The notes: a model not told the origin generated them from the sequence alone. Shown: positions 18,495 to 27,620, counted from the first letter of the stretch. The stretch: DNA of 64,000 nucleotides from CAMPKL01 sp963805925 (GCA_963805925.1 CAWDWB010000001.1:62001-126000), one strand, 5' to 3'. A program made the numbers and translations.

Positions 18495-19273
18495 AACTCA
18501 AAAACCTCGCTTGGCTCATCCTGCTTGGCGACCAACAACCGTGTATCGCCAGCGCCGCTCTGCTGCAAAGCGTCGCCGGCAAACATGCGGGCGACCTCCG
18601 GGTGGTTGTTGTTGCCGCTCAAGTGAGCTAAGACCAGGATACGCGTCGCGTGATCGAATTCGCTCGTCAGATATTCCGCTACCGCATCATTCGATAAGTG
18701 CCCCACGCGGCTCATCACTCGCTGCTTTACCACCCAGGGATAGGGACCGACCTTCAACATGTCCAAATCGTGGTTCGACTCCAGGATCAACATGTCGGCG
18801 CCGTGGATACGGTGCTTGACCGACTCCGTCAGATAACCCAAGTCCGTCGCCTGCGCAATCTTGAATCCGCCCGATTGGAAGCAAAACCCGACCGGGTCCA
18901 CCGCGTCGTGCGGAATCGTAAACGTGTCAACTTCGAGATCTCCGATCGTCAGCCGCGCGCCGGCTTGGAACGTCTCGACCGTGGGCTGCGCTTCGCCCCA
19001 GTCCAAGGCCCCCGCCGTTCTTTCCGTCAAATAGACGGGCGTCGGCTTCTTCTGTTTCTTGATCAGCGTCTTGAGACCGCTAACGTGATCCGAGTGCTCG
19101 TGCGAAATCAAAACCGCATCGAGATCATCGGACGACTCGCCGACCTCGGCCATGCGCTTGCTCAGCTGCCGATAGCTAAATCCGGCATCGACTAACACAC
19201 GCACCCGTTCCGTACACACGAGCGCCGCATTGCCCCTGCTCCCGCTGCCCAGAATCGTGATTCGCAAACTCAA
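18491..19273 (-). CDS. MBL-fold metallo-hydrolase, YycJ/WalJ-like
   Basis: A 260-residue cytosolic metallo-beta-lactamase-fold protein. It opens with ITILGSGSRGNAALV, carries the dinuclear metal motif HEHSDH at 58-63, PHDAVDPVGFCF with the next ligand, LILESNHD, and closes with ILVLAHLSGNNNHPE. This set and the length match YycJ/WalJ, a 5'-to-3' exonuclease family linked in Firmicutes to mismatch repair and cell-wall control; the same role here is inferred. The downstream purB overlaps by 4 bp. It is divergent from the DUF58 operon, with about 200 bp between. Confidence 0.85.
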   Translation of the reverse strand: MSLRITILGSGSRGNAALVCTERVRVLVDAGFSYRQLSKRMAEVGESSDDLDAVLISHEHSDHVSGLKTLIKKQKKPTPVYLTERTAGALDWGEAQPTVETFQAGARLTIGDLEVDTFTIPHDAVDPVGFCFQSGGFKIAQATDLGYLTESVKHRIHGADMLILESNHDLDMLKVGPYPWVVKQRVMSRVGHLSNDAVAEYLTSEFDHATRILVLAHLSGNNNHPEVARMFAGDALQQSGAGDTRLLVAKQDEPSEVFEF

Positions 19274-19472
19274 AGGTTGCTAGCCGACCCCCAATGCTCG
19301 TAGGCGCCGTCCATGGGACGACAAGATAGAGTATACCCCTGGCGCCGCCGATTGCCGTCATCCAATCGTGGGCTCAATCATCGTCCCTTTCCTCCCCTCG
19401 CGATAGACTCTCCCGTCGGGAAACGCCCTTTCGAGCCGTTCGATACGCTCTTCGCTTCGCTAAAGTAGGACG

Positions 19473-20378
19473 GTGCAAGCGCCGTCGCCGCTGATCGATA
19501 GAGCCTCGCTCGAAAGGCTGGAACGGCTTTCCGTGCGCTGGAATCGTTCCTTCGCCGGACTGCTCGGCGGGCGCAACGTTTCCCGGCGCGCCGGCGTCGG
19601 CCACGAATTTCTCGATCATCGAAATTATCATCGCGGCGACGACCTTCGAGCGGTCAACTGGCGCGCTTACATGCGATTGGAACGTCTCTTCTTGAAGATG
19701 TTCCGCACTGAGCCGCGCACGCCGATTCGCATTCTGCTCGACGTCAGCGAATCCATGTCGTGCGGCGGCGAATCGGGCGGCGAACCCAAATTCTCTTACG
19801 CCTGCCGTCTAGCCGCCGCGCTCTGTTACGTCGGCTTGGTACGTCTTGAGACGATCGTCATCTACCCGTTCTCCGACCGTCTGTTCGAAAGCTTCCGGGC
19901 TCAAGGCGGACGCCATCGCTACGCTCGGGCCGCCGCATTCCTCGAAAGCCTCCAAACCGGCGGCAAGTCCGATTTGGCTTCTGTCGTGCGCAGCTTCTCC
20001 ATCAACGTCACCGCCCCCGGCCCGACAATCGTGATCTCCGATTTCCTCGACGAAGGTGACGTCCTTGCCGCCCTGCAACGCCTCGCTGCTGAAGGCCACG
20101 AAATGGCCCTGGCCCAATTGGTCGCTCCCGAAGACCGCCTCCCGCCGTGGGACGGCGAGTTGGAAATCGAAGATGCTGAGACCGGCCAACTGCTCCACGT
20201 CCAACTCGACCGCGAGACGGCCGCAGCGTTCGCGGCGGACTTCGACGCCTACTCCGCTTCCATCGAGAAGGTCGCCCTCCGGCACGAAGGCCGTTACATA
20301 CGACTCGAAACCGACGTATCCATTGAGGATGCGCTCTACAGTTCTCTGACGCGCGCCGGAGCTTTGTCCGCGCAATGA
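19473..20378 (+). CDS. DUF58 domain protein
   Basis: A 301-residue cytosolic protein, starting at GTG 19473. The DUF58 signature GVGHEFLDHRNYHRGDDLRAVNWRAYMR is followed by a VWA-like fold with a MIDAS-type DVSESMS in ILLDVSESMSCG and later TIVISDFLDEGDV. DUF58 proteins pair with MoxR AAA+ ATPases and BatA/VWA membrane proteins in chaperone or metal-insertion systems. The two downstream genes supply the BatA and VWA members (gap 4 bp, then overlap), but no moxR is visible here. Confidence 0.88.
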   Translation: MQAPSPLIDRASLERLERLSVRWNRSFAGLLGGRNVSRRAGVGHEFLDHRNYHRGDDLRAVNWRAYMRLERLFLKMFRTEPRTPIRILLDVSESMSCGGESGGEPKFSYACRLAAALCYVGLVRLETIVIYPFSDRLFESFRAQGGRHRYARAAAFLESLQTGGKSDLASVVRSFSINVTAPGPTIVISDFLDEGDVLAALQRLAAEGHEMALAQLVAPEDRLPPWDGELEIEDAETGQLLHVQLDRETAAAFAADFDAYSASIEKVALRHEGRYIRLETDVSIEDALYSSLTRAGALSAQ

Positions 20379-20382
20379 ACCG

Positions 20383-22245
20383 ATGGGCCTGCTGAATCTG
20401 ACGCTGACCCAGTTCCTCGCGGTGCTGCTTCCGGTAGCCGCCGGGTTGGTAGCGCTCTATTTCTACGACCGCTCTCGCCGCCGCGTCCGAGTCTCGTCGT
20501 TGCGTTTCTGGGGACGCCGCTCGGCTCCGCCGGTCGCGCAACGCCAGCGCAAGATCCAGCAGCCCTGGTCGCTACTGCTGCAACTTCTCGCCGCGTTGTT
20601 CTTGCTGTTGGCTATCGCCGACTTCCGATGGGGCCTCGGCGATACGCCGCGCCATCACGCCATCATCCTCGACGGCTCCGCCGCGATGCTCTACCGCAGC
20701 GCCTCCGGCGCGAACGCCATGGACCAAGCCCGCCAGAGCGCCCTGGCCTATCTCGACGCCCTGCCTGCGGCCGACCCAGTCGCCCTGATCCGCGCGGACG
20801 CATCGCCCTCCGTCCTAGTCGGCTTCACCGACGATCGTGTCCGGCTGCGCCAAGCCATCGAAAACTTCGACGCCGGCTGGACCGCCCTGCGTCTGGACGC
20901 CGCGCTCGAACTCGCCCGCACTTCTCTGTTCCTAGCCATCGGCGCGCCCACCGACGGCCCCACGCCGGAAACCCTTGGCGAGACGGCCTACATCGGCGCA
21001 GGACGCATCGAGCCCGGCTCCGAACCTGCCGCTCAGCCACCGTTTCTGCGCTATATCCCTGTAGCCGAGCCGGGCGACGACATCGGCATCGTCCGATTCG
21101 CCGCCACTCGCTCGCCTGCGGAGCCCGGCCTCTGGCAGGTCTCGCTCGAATTGCTGAACGACTCCGACACGGCCCGGCCAGTCACCGCGACCGTCGACTT
21201 TGCCGGCCGGCGACTCGGCGAGCGCACCATCCAACTCACCCCGCGAAATACCTCCGTCGTCGACTTCCGCATCCGCACGACCGGCTCGGGAACGCTCGAA
21301 GCCGCCCTCGAAAGCGACGATGCCTTGCCCGACAACAATCGCGTGTCGCTGGACTTGCCCGCCGCGCCGCACTTGGCAACCGCCTTCCTCACCTCGCGTC
21401 TTACCGCCTGGCAGCCGCTCATCAGCGCCAACCCCGCCATCGCCGTCGCCGAATCCGACGCCGCGCTCACCATCGCCGACCGCGGGACCGCCGCCTCCAA
21501 CGCCCAGGTCTGGATCGATCCCCTTCCCGCGGACTCCCCGGTCGAAATCCTGCGGCGAGTCAACCGTCCGCGCATCACCGCCTGGGCCCCCGGACACCCC
21601 GTCACCCAAGGTCTGCGCGAGACCGACGTGCGCCTCTCCGCCGCATCCATCCTGGCCCCCGAGCCCAACGATATTGTCCTCGTGGAAACTTCCGAAGGTC
21701 CCATCGCAGTGGCCCGCGTCCTCAACAACCAACGCCAAGTGATCCTCGGCTTTGATCTCCTCGATCCAGCCGCCGCCGGACGACTGACCGGCCCGTTGCT
21801 TTTCGCCAACATCGTCAGCTGGTTCGCTCCCGAGACGTTTCAATCCGTCGACGTCGAAGCGCGCCCTCCCGGCGTTTTACAGCTGCCCATCGGCGCCTAC
21901 GCTGACTCCGAAATCGCCGTCAGCGCTCCCGACGGGACCAATCCGGTTTGGCTGCGGCACGGGGACGACTTGCGTCTGTTTAGTTCTTCGCGCGGGCTCA
22001 TCCGCGTGCGCACGCCGTCGCAAGATTCGCGTGTCTCGATGACCCTGCCCGCACCGGGCCGCGCTGTATGGGATCCTCCGGCAACCGTTCGCCGCGGTAT
22101 TCCCAACTCCGCCGCGGTTTCGAGCGCCGTTTTCTGGCCTTGGATGGCTCTGCTCGCCGTCGCACTACTCTTTGTTGATTGGCGTCTGTTCGGCGATCCG
22201 ACCCGCCAGGCAGCAACGCCCGTCGCCGGGGAGGCGCTCAGTTGA
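20383..22245 (+). CDS. BatA-type membrane protein with VWA-like domain
   Basis: A 620-residue protein starting with the BatA N-terminal hairpin: TM1 LTLTQFLAVLLPVAAGLVALYF, a basic loop RRRVRVSSLRFWGRR, then TM2 WSLLLQLLAALFLLLAIADF. A periplasmic VWA-like domain begins HAIILDGSAAML, a partial MIDAS (D-x-S only). A C-terminal anchor lies at AAVSSAVFWPWMALLAVALLFV. It sits between DUF58 (4-bp gap) and the double-VWA gene, whose TTG start overlaps its stop. Likely an envelope-anchored partner in a Bat-like complex; target unknown. Confidence 0.82.
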   Translation: MGLLNLTLTQFLAVLLPVAAGLVALYFYDRSRRRVRVSSLRFWGRRSAPPVAQRQRKIQQPWSLLLQLLAALFLLLAIADFRWGLGDTPRHHAIILDGSAAMLYRSASGANAMDQARQSALAYLDALPAADPVALIRADASPSVLVGFTDDRVRLRQAIENFDAGWTALRLDAALELARTSLFLAIGAPTDGPTPETLGETAYIGAGRIEPGSEPAAQPPFLRYIPVAEPGDDIGIVRFAATRSPAEPGLWQVSLELLNDSDTARPVTATVDFAGRRLGERTIQLTPRNTSVVDFRIRTTGSGTLEAALESDDALPDNNRVSLDLPAAPHLATAFLTSRLTAWQPLISANPAIAVAESDAALTIADRGTAASNAQVWIDPLPADSPVEILRRVNRPRITAWAPGHPVTQGLRETDVRLSAASILAPEPNDIVLVETSEGPIAVARVLNNQRQVILGFDLLDPAAAGRLTGPLLFANIVSWFAPETFQSVDVEARPPGVLQLPIGAYADSEIAVSAPDGTNPVWLRHGDDLRLFSSSRGLIRVRTPSQDSRVSMTLPAPGRAVWDPPATVRRGIPNSAAVSSAVFWPWMALLAVALLFVDWRLFGDPTRQAATPVAGEALS

Positions 22246-24698
22246 CCGTCGCCAGCAACTGGCTGGTCGCCCTCTCCCTGGCGCCGCTCGCCTGGGCCGC
22301 TTGGGAATGGCGCTCGTCCCGCCGCCGCGCCGCCCTGCTGCTCAAAGCAATCTCCTTCTCCGTCATCCTGCTGGCCCTCGCCGAGCCGCGTTGGCAATCC
22401 TTCGAACAGCGCTCCGGCGTTGCTGTCCTGGTCGATGCCTCGGCCAGCATTCCCGCCGAGCAACACACTATCGAGCAGCAGTTCGCCGAGCGCCTCCAAG
22501 ACGCCGCTTCTGACTCCGTCGTACGCGTCATCGACTTCGACTCCGGCGTCCGCCGTGCCGCCGATTCCGTCGTCGACGCCAATCCCGCCTCCGGCACCGA
22601 TCTCGAACTCGCCATCCAAGGCGCGCTCTCCGCCCTGCCGCCCGACCGCGCCCCGCGCATCGCCCTGCTGTCCGACGGCCTCGAAAACCTCGGCGTCGTC
22701 GAACGCGCCGTCGAACAAGCCCGCCAGCGCGGCGTGCCGATCGATACCGTCTCTCTATCTGGCCGCACGGCGCCGCAACTGCAACTGCTGGCCGCCGAGA
22801 CGCCGGCCCAGGTCTATTCCGGCGAACTATTCCCCATCGACCTAGCAATCGAAAGCCCCGCGGCTGCTGACGTGGACATTCGTCTCGAAGCCGACGGCGT
22901 CTCTATCGGTTCGTCGCGAGGGCATCTCAACCCCGGCACAAACTACCTGCGCGCCCAGGCCCGTCTGCGCACCAATGGCGCCGTACTGGTCAGCGGCGTC
23001 ATCGACGGCGGCCAAGCCGGCGAACTCGCCTTTGCCCGCGCCGTGCGCATGGCCCAGCCGCGCGCCCTGGTGATTACGGACTCCGCCAGCGGCGGCCACA
23101 TGGAAAGCGTTCTTCAAGCCTCGGGTTTTGAGATCGACTTTCGGCGCCAGGACAATGCTCCCCTGCGCCAAGGCTACGACCTCGTCGTTGCCGACAACCA
23201 GGACTTCGAACACTGGCCCGCCAGCTTCAAAACCGAACTCGAAGCCTTCGTCTCATCCGGCGGCGGCTTCCTGCTGGTCGCCGGCGAGCAGAACCGCTAC
23301 GTCGAACGCGCCGCGAATGCCAACGACCCGCTGGAGCGCATGCTGCCCGCCAATCTCGCTCCGCCGCGCACGCCAGAGAGTACCGTCGTCGTCCTCGTTC
23401 TCGACAAGTCTTCCTCCATGGAAGGCCGCAAGATGGATCTCGCTCGCCAGTCCGCCATGGGCGTCGTCGACAATCTGCGCAAGGTCGACCAAGTCGGCGT
23501 GCTCGTTTTCGACAACACCTTCGAGTGGGCCATTCCCGTCCGCACCAACGACGACCCGCGCCGCCTCAAGCAACTGATCGCCGGCGTGATCGCCGACGGC
23601 GGAACCCAAATCGCACCCGCCCTCAAAGAAGCCTACGAGCAGATCCTTCCGCGCCAGGCCGTCTACCGCCACATTCTGCTGCTCACCGACGGCATCTCGG
23701 AAGAAGGCGACAGCTTACAAATCGCCAAGCAAGCCGTCGCCCAGAAGATCACCATCTCCACCATCGGTCTGGGACGCGACGTCAATCGCTCCTACCTCGA
23801 ACGCATCGCCCAAACCGCGCTGGGACGCTTCTACGCCGTGCTCGACGTCTCGCAACTAGCCCAAGTCGTTCTGCGCGACGTCCTCGAACACACCGGCTCC
23901 TCGCTCGCCGAGCAGGAGTTTCGTCCCATCGTTCTCGAAGACGCCGACGTGCTCGAAGGCGTCTCGCTCAACTCTGCCGGTCCCCTGCTCGGACGCGTCC
24001 GTTTTGAAAGCAAGCCCGCCGCCGAAACGATCCTCGCGGTCGACGACGAAGAGCGCGACCCATTGCTGGTTCGCTGGCAGTACGGCGTCGGACGCGCCGC
24101 CGTGTTCACCTCCGACGCCCGCGACCGCTGGGCCTCGAACTGGACAACCTGGAACGGCTTCGATCGCTTTTGGAGCAACATCGCCCGCGACCTGCTGCCC
24201 CGCACGCCACGCGAGCAGGTAGACGTCCATTACGAACGCGCCTCGCGCGAGCTCGTCGCCGTCTATCACCCTCCAGGCGAGACGCCCGCTCAGCTGCCGC
24301 TCATGTTGATCTCCGGGCCCAACGGTTTCCGCGCCACCGCTCAGGTCGAGCGCGTCTCCGCCGGCGTCTACGAATGCCGCGCCGCCATCGGCGACCGCTT
24401 TGGCCTTTTCCGCGTGCGCTCCGCTGAGCCGGTCGACGGCTTCCCCGAGTCCGGTCTCTACCGCCAAAACGAAGAGCTGACGACCTACGGCTCGGACCCC
24501 GACCTGCTGCGCCGTATCGCCGCGGCCACCGGCGGCCTATTCAACCCGACGCCCGAACAGACCGCCACGGCTAACCCGCCCGCCGTTCGCACCCAGTTCG
24601 ATCTCTGGCCCTGGCTGCTCTTCCTCGGTCTCATCCTCAACCTCGCCGAAGTCGCCGGCCGCAAAGGCTGGCTCCCCTGGCTCAGCCGTTGGCTCTAG
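22242..24698 (+). CDS. Membrane-anchored double VWA protein with GATase1-like insert
   Basis: An 818-residue protein. TTG 22242 is chosen because GGGGAGG stands eight bases upstream and the codon overlaps the previous stop. TM segments NWLVALSLAPLAWAAW and LLLKAISFSVILLALAEP are followed by VWA-1 with MIDAS DASAS (VAVLVDASASIP). A Rossmann-like segment near residues 280-370 resembles the class I amidotransferase insert of such proteins (RALVITDSASGGHME, then SGGGFLLVAGEQN). VWA-2 has DKSSSM (VVLVLDKSSSMEGRKMD) and LLLTDGISEEGD. A C-terminal anchor WPWLLFLGLILNLAEVAG ends the protein. It is the third gene of the DUF58/BatA operon. The MIDAS sites look competent for Mg-dependent binding. Confidence 0.85.
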   Translation: MTVASNWLVALSLAPLAWAAWEWRSSRRRAALLLKAISFSVILLALAEPRWQSFEQRSGVAVLVDASASIPAEQHTIEQQFAERLQDAASDSVVRVIDFDSGVRRAADSVVDANPASGTDLELAIQGALSALPPDRAPRIALLSDGLENLGVVERAVEQARQRGVPIDTVSLSGRTAPQLQLLAAETPAQVYSGELFPIDLAIESPAAADVDIRLEADGVSIGSSRGHLNPGTNYLRAQARLRTNGAVLVSGVIDGGQAGELAFARAVRMAQPRALVITDSASGGHMESVLQASGFEIDFRRQDNAPLRQGYDLVVADNQDFEHWPASFKTELEAFVSSGGGFLLVAGEQNRYVERAANANDPLERMLPANLAPPRTPESTVVVLVLDKSSSMEGRKMDLARQSAMGVVDNLRKVDQVGVLVFDNTFEWAIPVRTNDDPRRLKQLIAGVIADGGTQIAPALKEAYEQILPRQAVYRHILLLTDGISEEGDSLQIAKQAVAQKITISTIGLGRDVNRSYLERIAQTALGRFYAVLDVSQLAQVVLRDVLEHTGSSLAEQEFRPIVLEDADVLEGVSLNSAGPLLGRVRFESKPAAETILAVDDEERDPLLVRWQYGVGRAAVFTSDARDRWASNWTTWNGFDRFWSNIARDLLPRTPREQVDVHYERASRELVAVYHPPGETPAQLPLMLISGPNGFRATAQVERVSAGVYECRAAIGDRFGLFRVRSAEPVDGFPESGLYRQNEELTTYGSDPDLLRRIAAATGGLFNPTPEQTATANPPAVRTQFDLWPWLLFLGLILNLAEVAGRKGWLPWLSRWL

Positions 24699-24715
24699 TC
24701 CCACGCCTGTATAAT
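24689..24715 (+). promoter_or_regulatory. Promoter for the 24747 gene, inside the VWA 3' end
   Basis: TTGGCT (24689-24694), a 15-bp spacer and a perfect TATAAT (24710-24715). A 6-bp-arm inverted repeat GTCCTT-TC-AAGGAC (24722-24735) begins about where transcription would start, then GGAGGTG and the ATG at 24747. The spacer is a little short. The perfect -10 and the location in a GC-rich region make it credible. Confidence 0.5.
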
Positions 24716-24746
24716 GCGACCGTCCTTTCAAGGACCGGAGGTGTAT

Positions 24747-25187
24747 ATGGCCCGTCGAACGAAGCCCAAGAGACTAAGCGACGAAGACCGCAGCGCCCTG
24801 GAAGCTGCCGCACTGCGAGCCGACAAGGGTTTCGCCCGCAAGTTCAGCAGCGAACCGAAAGTGAAGCCCAGCCCGGAACCGACGGCCGGCGAGAGCGTCG
24901 CCGAAGTCGTCGTCCAACGCGGCGGCTTGGCGGAAATCAAGGTCCTCTATGCGAATGGCGCCAGTCCGCTGCACGCGGAGCTCTACGCCCGACGCGCGGA
25001 TCGCGTCAGCGATCGTTGGCGGGCCGCCGAACTAGCGGACGGATTGCTGCGCTTCACTCCCTTGACGATCTCCGGCGTCAGTAACGGATGGGTCAGCGAC
25101 GAGGACGCGCGCGTCGTGCGCTGCCAACTCATCAATGCAGATCTGGCCGCCGACTGGGCCGTCCGGATTAAGGTCCGCAACGCTTAA
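24747..25187 (+). CDS. Hypothetical protein, basic N-terminus, beta-rich C-terminus
   Basis: A 146-residue cytosolic protein. The start ATG 24747 has GGAGG five bases upstream; a longer frame from 24714 would lack a ribosome site. Residues 1-50 are charged and probably flexible (MARRTKPKRLSDEDRSALE). The rest is compact: AEVVVQRGGLAEIKVLYANG, RFTPLTISGVSNGWV, then a terminal DWAVRIKVRNA. No family recognised and no Cys/His clusters. It has its own promoter with a near-perfect -10 and a small terminator-like hairpin after it, so it is probably monocistronic and expressed. Confidence 0.6.
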   Translation: MARRTKPKRLSDEDRSALEAAALRADKGFARKFSSEPKVKPSPEPTAGESVAEVVVQRGGLAEIKVLYANGASPLHAELYARRADRVSDRWRAAELADGLLRFTPLTISGVSNGWVSDEDARVVRCQLINADLAADWAVRIKVRNA

Positions 25188-25205
25188 GCTGCGGTGTCCC
25201 GCAGC
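25188..25205 (+). terminator. Small hairpin after the 24747 gene
   Basis: A perfect 7-bp inverted repeat GCTGCGG-TGTC-CCGCAGC directly follows the stop codon. No T-run follows, so as an intrinsic terminator it would be weak. Confidence 0.35.
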
Positions 25206-25273
25206 CTGTCAATCAGAGTCTGGAGATGCAATCGCAGCAGCTCTTGGAGCGTTCCGCAGCCGCAAGCGGTTCG

Positions 25274-25321
25274 TGTCAAGTTCAAATCACCTTGACAACA
25301 CCCCTCTGTCATGCGTTACTT
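25274..25321 (+). promoter_or_regulatory. Candidate promoter/operator of the GMC dehydrogenase operon
   Basis: A perfect 7-bp dyad TGTCAAG-N10-CTTGACA (25274-25297), whose right arm contains a consensus -35 TTGACA (25292-25297). The best -10 candidate 17-18 bp on is poor (TTACTT), so an activator or alternative sigma factor would be needed. The dyad overlapping the -35 fits a repressor or activator site. The first gene starts at 25366. Confidence 0.35.
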
Positions 25322-25365
25322 CTGGCGACGGCGCCCACACAGTTCCGTCGCCCAAGGAAGACAAC

Positions 25366-25932
25366 ATGAGCATTCCCAAGCCTTCGCGCCGCGCCCTGCT
25401 GATCGGATCCGCCTCCGCCTGGTTCGCGGCACACTACGCTGAAATTCTTTCCGCGCAGGAGCATGTCCAGGCAGGCTCCGCCGGCCGCGGATTCGCCTTC
25501 TTCACGCCCGAGCAAGCCGCCGAGGTCGAGGCGATGGCCGCCCAGATCATCCCCACCGATCAGACGCCTGGCGCGCGCGAGGCGCGGGTCATCGACTTCA
25601 TCGACCGTGCATTAGTCACCTTCGAGAGCGATCGCCAGTCCGCCTACACGGACGGCTTGCAGGAACTCGCCAAGCAGACTGCGCAGCACTTCCCGGGTAT
25701 GTCCAAGTTCTCGGCTCTGAGCAGCGCCCAGCAGATCGAATTGCTCACCGCCATCGAAGAAACGCCCTTTTTCAATCTGGTGCGCACGCATACGGTCACC
25801 GGCTTCTTCTCTAGCCCGGCTCACGGCGGCAATCAAGGGAAGGTCGGCTGGGAGCTCATTGGATTCGACGACTCGCTGGACCACTCGCCGCCCTTCGGCT
25901 ATTACGACGCCTTGCCCGAATCCCAGCGCTAA
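25366..25932 (+). CDS. Gluconate 2-dehydrogenase subunit 3-like protein (GMC small subunit), Tat signal
   Basis: A 188-residue small subunit of periplasmic GMC-type sugar or polyol dehydrogenases. ATG 25366 follows AAGGAAG. The twin-arginine signal SRRALLIGSASAWFAAHYAEILSAQ is expected to carry the folded complex through Tat, because the flavoprotein partner has no signal of its own. Typical subunit-3 features: FFTPEQAAEVEAMAAQIIPTD, EARVIDFIDRAL and GKVGWELIGFDD near the end. The large subunit starts 14 bp downstream. The electron-accepting cytochrome subunit is not adjacent. Confidence 0.88.
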   Translation: MSIPKPSRRALLIGSASAWFAAHYAEILSAQEHVQAGSAGRGFAFFTPEQAAEVEAMAAQIIPTDQTPGAREARVIDFIDRALVTFESDRQSAYTDGLQELAKQTAQHFPGMSKFSALSSAQQIELLTAIEETPFFNLVRTHTVTGFFSSPAHGGNQGKVGWELIGFDDSLDHSPPFGYYDALPESQR

Positions 25933-25946
25933 TCCGGAGACGAACC

Positions 25947-27620
25947 ATGCAGACCTACACGCCAGACACCGAAGTGGATTTCATCGTCATCGGCTCCGGA
26001 GCCGCCGGAGGCATCATGGCCAAGGAACTGTCCACGGCGGGTTTCTCCGTCGTCGTCCTGGAACAGGGCGGCTGGGGCAAATACGGCCACGAGCGAGACT
26101 ACACCAAGGACGAGTTGCTCAACGACAACCCCGCGCCCGAAGACCGCTTGATGAGCGATCGCTCGCGCCAGCGCAACACCTTCCGGCGCACGGAGAAGGA
26201 CAAGGCCCGACCCGGCACTCACGGCTACGGCTGCGTCGTCGGCGGCGGCACCGTCACCTACGGCGGCAGCAGTTGGCGGCACCTGCCTTACGAGTTCAAC
26301 GAGAAGAGCCATGTCGGCTCTATCGCCGGTACCGGTCTCGAGGATTGGCCGATCACCTACGACGAACTCGAACCCTACTACACCAAGGCCGAGTGGGAGA
26401 TGGGCATCTCCGGTCAGCGCATCAACACGCCGTTCCTCGCGCCGATGTCCAAGGATTATCCGGTCCCGCCCGTGCCCGAGAAGGCTTCCGGCGCGCTATT
26501 TAAGATCGCCGCGAAGAAGCTTGGCCTCACCGTCGTTCCCGGTCCGCTGGCCATCATTACTCGCGGCTACATGGGACGCCAGGGCTGCACCAACTGCGGC
26601 ATGTGTTCTGGGTTCGGTTGCCACGTGCGCGCGCGCTCCAGTTCGGCCGTCACCATGCTGCCGATTGCCGTGTCGACCGGCAAGTGCGAAATTCGCCCTT
26701 ACAGCTACGTCCACGAGATCACCCTCGACAGCCGAGGACGCGCCAACGGCGCCGTGTACTTCGACAAGGACAAGAACCGCGTGATGCAGAAGGCCAAGGC
26801 CGTCGTCTTATCGGCCAACGCCTCCGAATCCGCACGACTGCTGCTGCTCTCCAAGTCGTCGAAGTTCCCGAACGGCCTGGCCAACTCGAGCGGGGTCGTC
26901 GGGCGCTATCTCATGACCGGCAACGGCGCAGGCGCCAGTGGCCTCATGGAGCACCCGCTCAACGACTACAAGGGCGTGGTCTCGGGAACCGGCATCGTCG
27001 ACTACGTGCCCTCCGATCCGAAGCGCGGCTTCTACGGCGGCGGCCGCATGACCTCACGCGGTTTCGACTCGCCCATCGGCTACGGCTTGGGCGGCCTGAT
27101 GCCCGGATCTCCGCGTTGGGGCGTCGGCTACAAGCAGGCGCTGCGCGAGCAAGCCTGGCACAAGGTCGTCGTTTCCTGCTTCATCACCCAGTTGCCGCTT
27201 GAGACGAACCGCGTCGACCTCGATCCCGACGTCAAGGACGATTGGGGATTGCCGGCGATGCGCATCACCTCACAGAGCCACCCGGACGACCTCAAGAACA
27301 TTGAATTCTTCCGCCAGAAATCGGTGGAAGTTCTCGAAGCCGCAGGCGCCAAGAATGTCGTCGCCGCGCCCGCTCGCGATAGCACAGGCGGCGCGCACAA
27401 TCGCGGCACCTGCCGCATGGGCAACGACCCGAAGACCTCGGTCGTCAACAAATTCCACCGCGCCCACGACGTGCCCAACTTGTTCGTCGTCGACGGCAGC
27501 AGCTTCGTCACCGGCGGCCGCAACCACCCGACCATGACCATCCAAGCCCTCGCCTTCCGCGCCGCCGAGCATCTGGTCCGCGCGGCGAAGAAGGGCGACG
27601 TTTCAAGCAGCGGCGAATAG
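25947..27620 (+). CDS. GMC-family flavoprotein dehydrogenase, large subunit
   Basis: A 557-residue FAD-dependent oxidoreductase of the gluconate 2-/glucose 3-dehydrogenase type, oxidising sugars, sugar acids or polyols. The FAD Rossmann motif VIGSGAAGG is at 14-22. A second flavin segment GTHGYGCVVGGGTVTYGG follows. A Cys cluster GCTNCGMCSGFGC lies near 210-222, as in membrane-bound relatives that may hold an Fe-S centre. The C-terminal active-site region runs STGGAHNRGTCRMG, NLFVVDGSSFVTGGRNHPTMTI. The first His there and the HP pair are the GMC catalytic signature. Probably exported piggy-back on the Tat-signal small subunit. Confidence 0.92.
   Translation: MQTYTPDTEVDFIVIGSGAAGGIMAKELSTAGFSVVVLEQGGWGKYGHERDYTKDELLNDNPAPEDRLMSDRSRQRNTFRRTEKDKARPGTHGYGCVVGGGTVTYGGSSWRHLPYEFNEKSHVGSIAGTGLEDWPITYDELEPYYTKAEWEMGISGQRINTPFLAPMSKDYPVPPVPEKASGALFKIAAKKLGLTVVPGPLAIITRGYMGRQGCTNCGMCSGFGCHVRARSSSAVTMLPIAVSTGKCEIRPYSYVHEITLDSRGRANGAVYFDKDKNRVMQKAKAVVLSANASESARLLLLSKSSKFPNGLANSSGVVGRYLMTGNGAGASGLMEHPLNDYKGVVSGTGIVDYVPSDPKRGFYGGGRMTSRGFDSPIGYGLGGLMPGSPRWGVGYKQALREQAWHKVVVSCFITQLPLETNRVDLDPDVKDDWGLPAMRITSQSHPDDLKNIEFFRQKSVEVLEAAGAKNVVAAPARDSTGGAHNRGTCRMGNDPKTSVVNKFHRAHDVPNLFVVDGSSFVTGGRNHPTMTIQALAFRAAEHLVRAAKKGDVSSSGE

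Noticed and set aside
20628..21755. Forward Arg/His/Pro-rich frame inside the BatA-type gene
   Set aside because: Out-of-frame shadow of a GC-rich gene; composition is typical of +2 frames and it has no motif or ribosome site.
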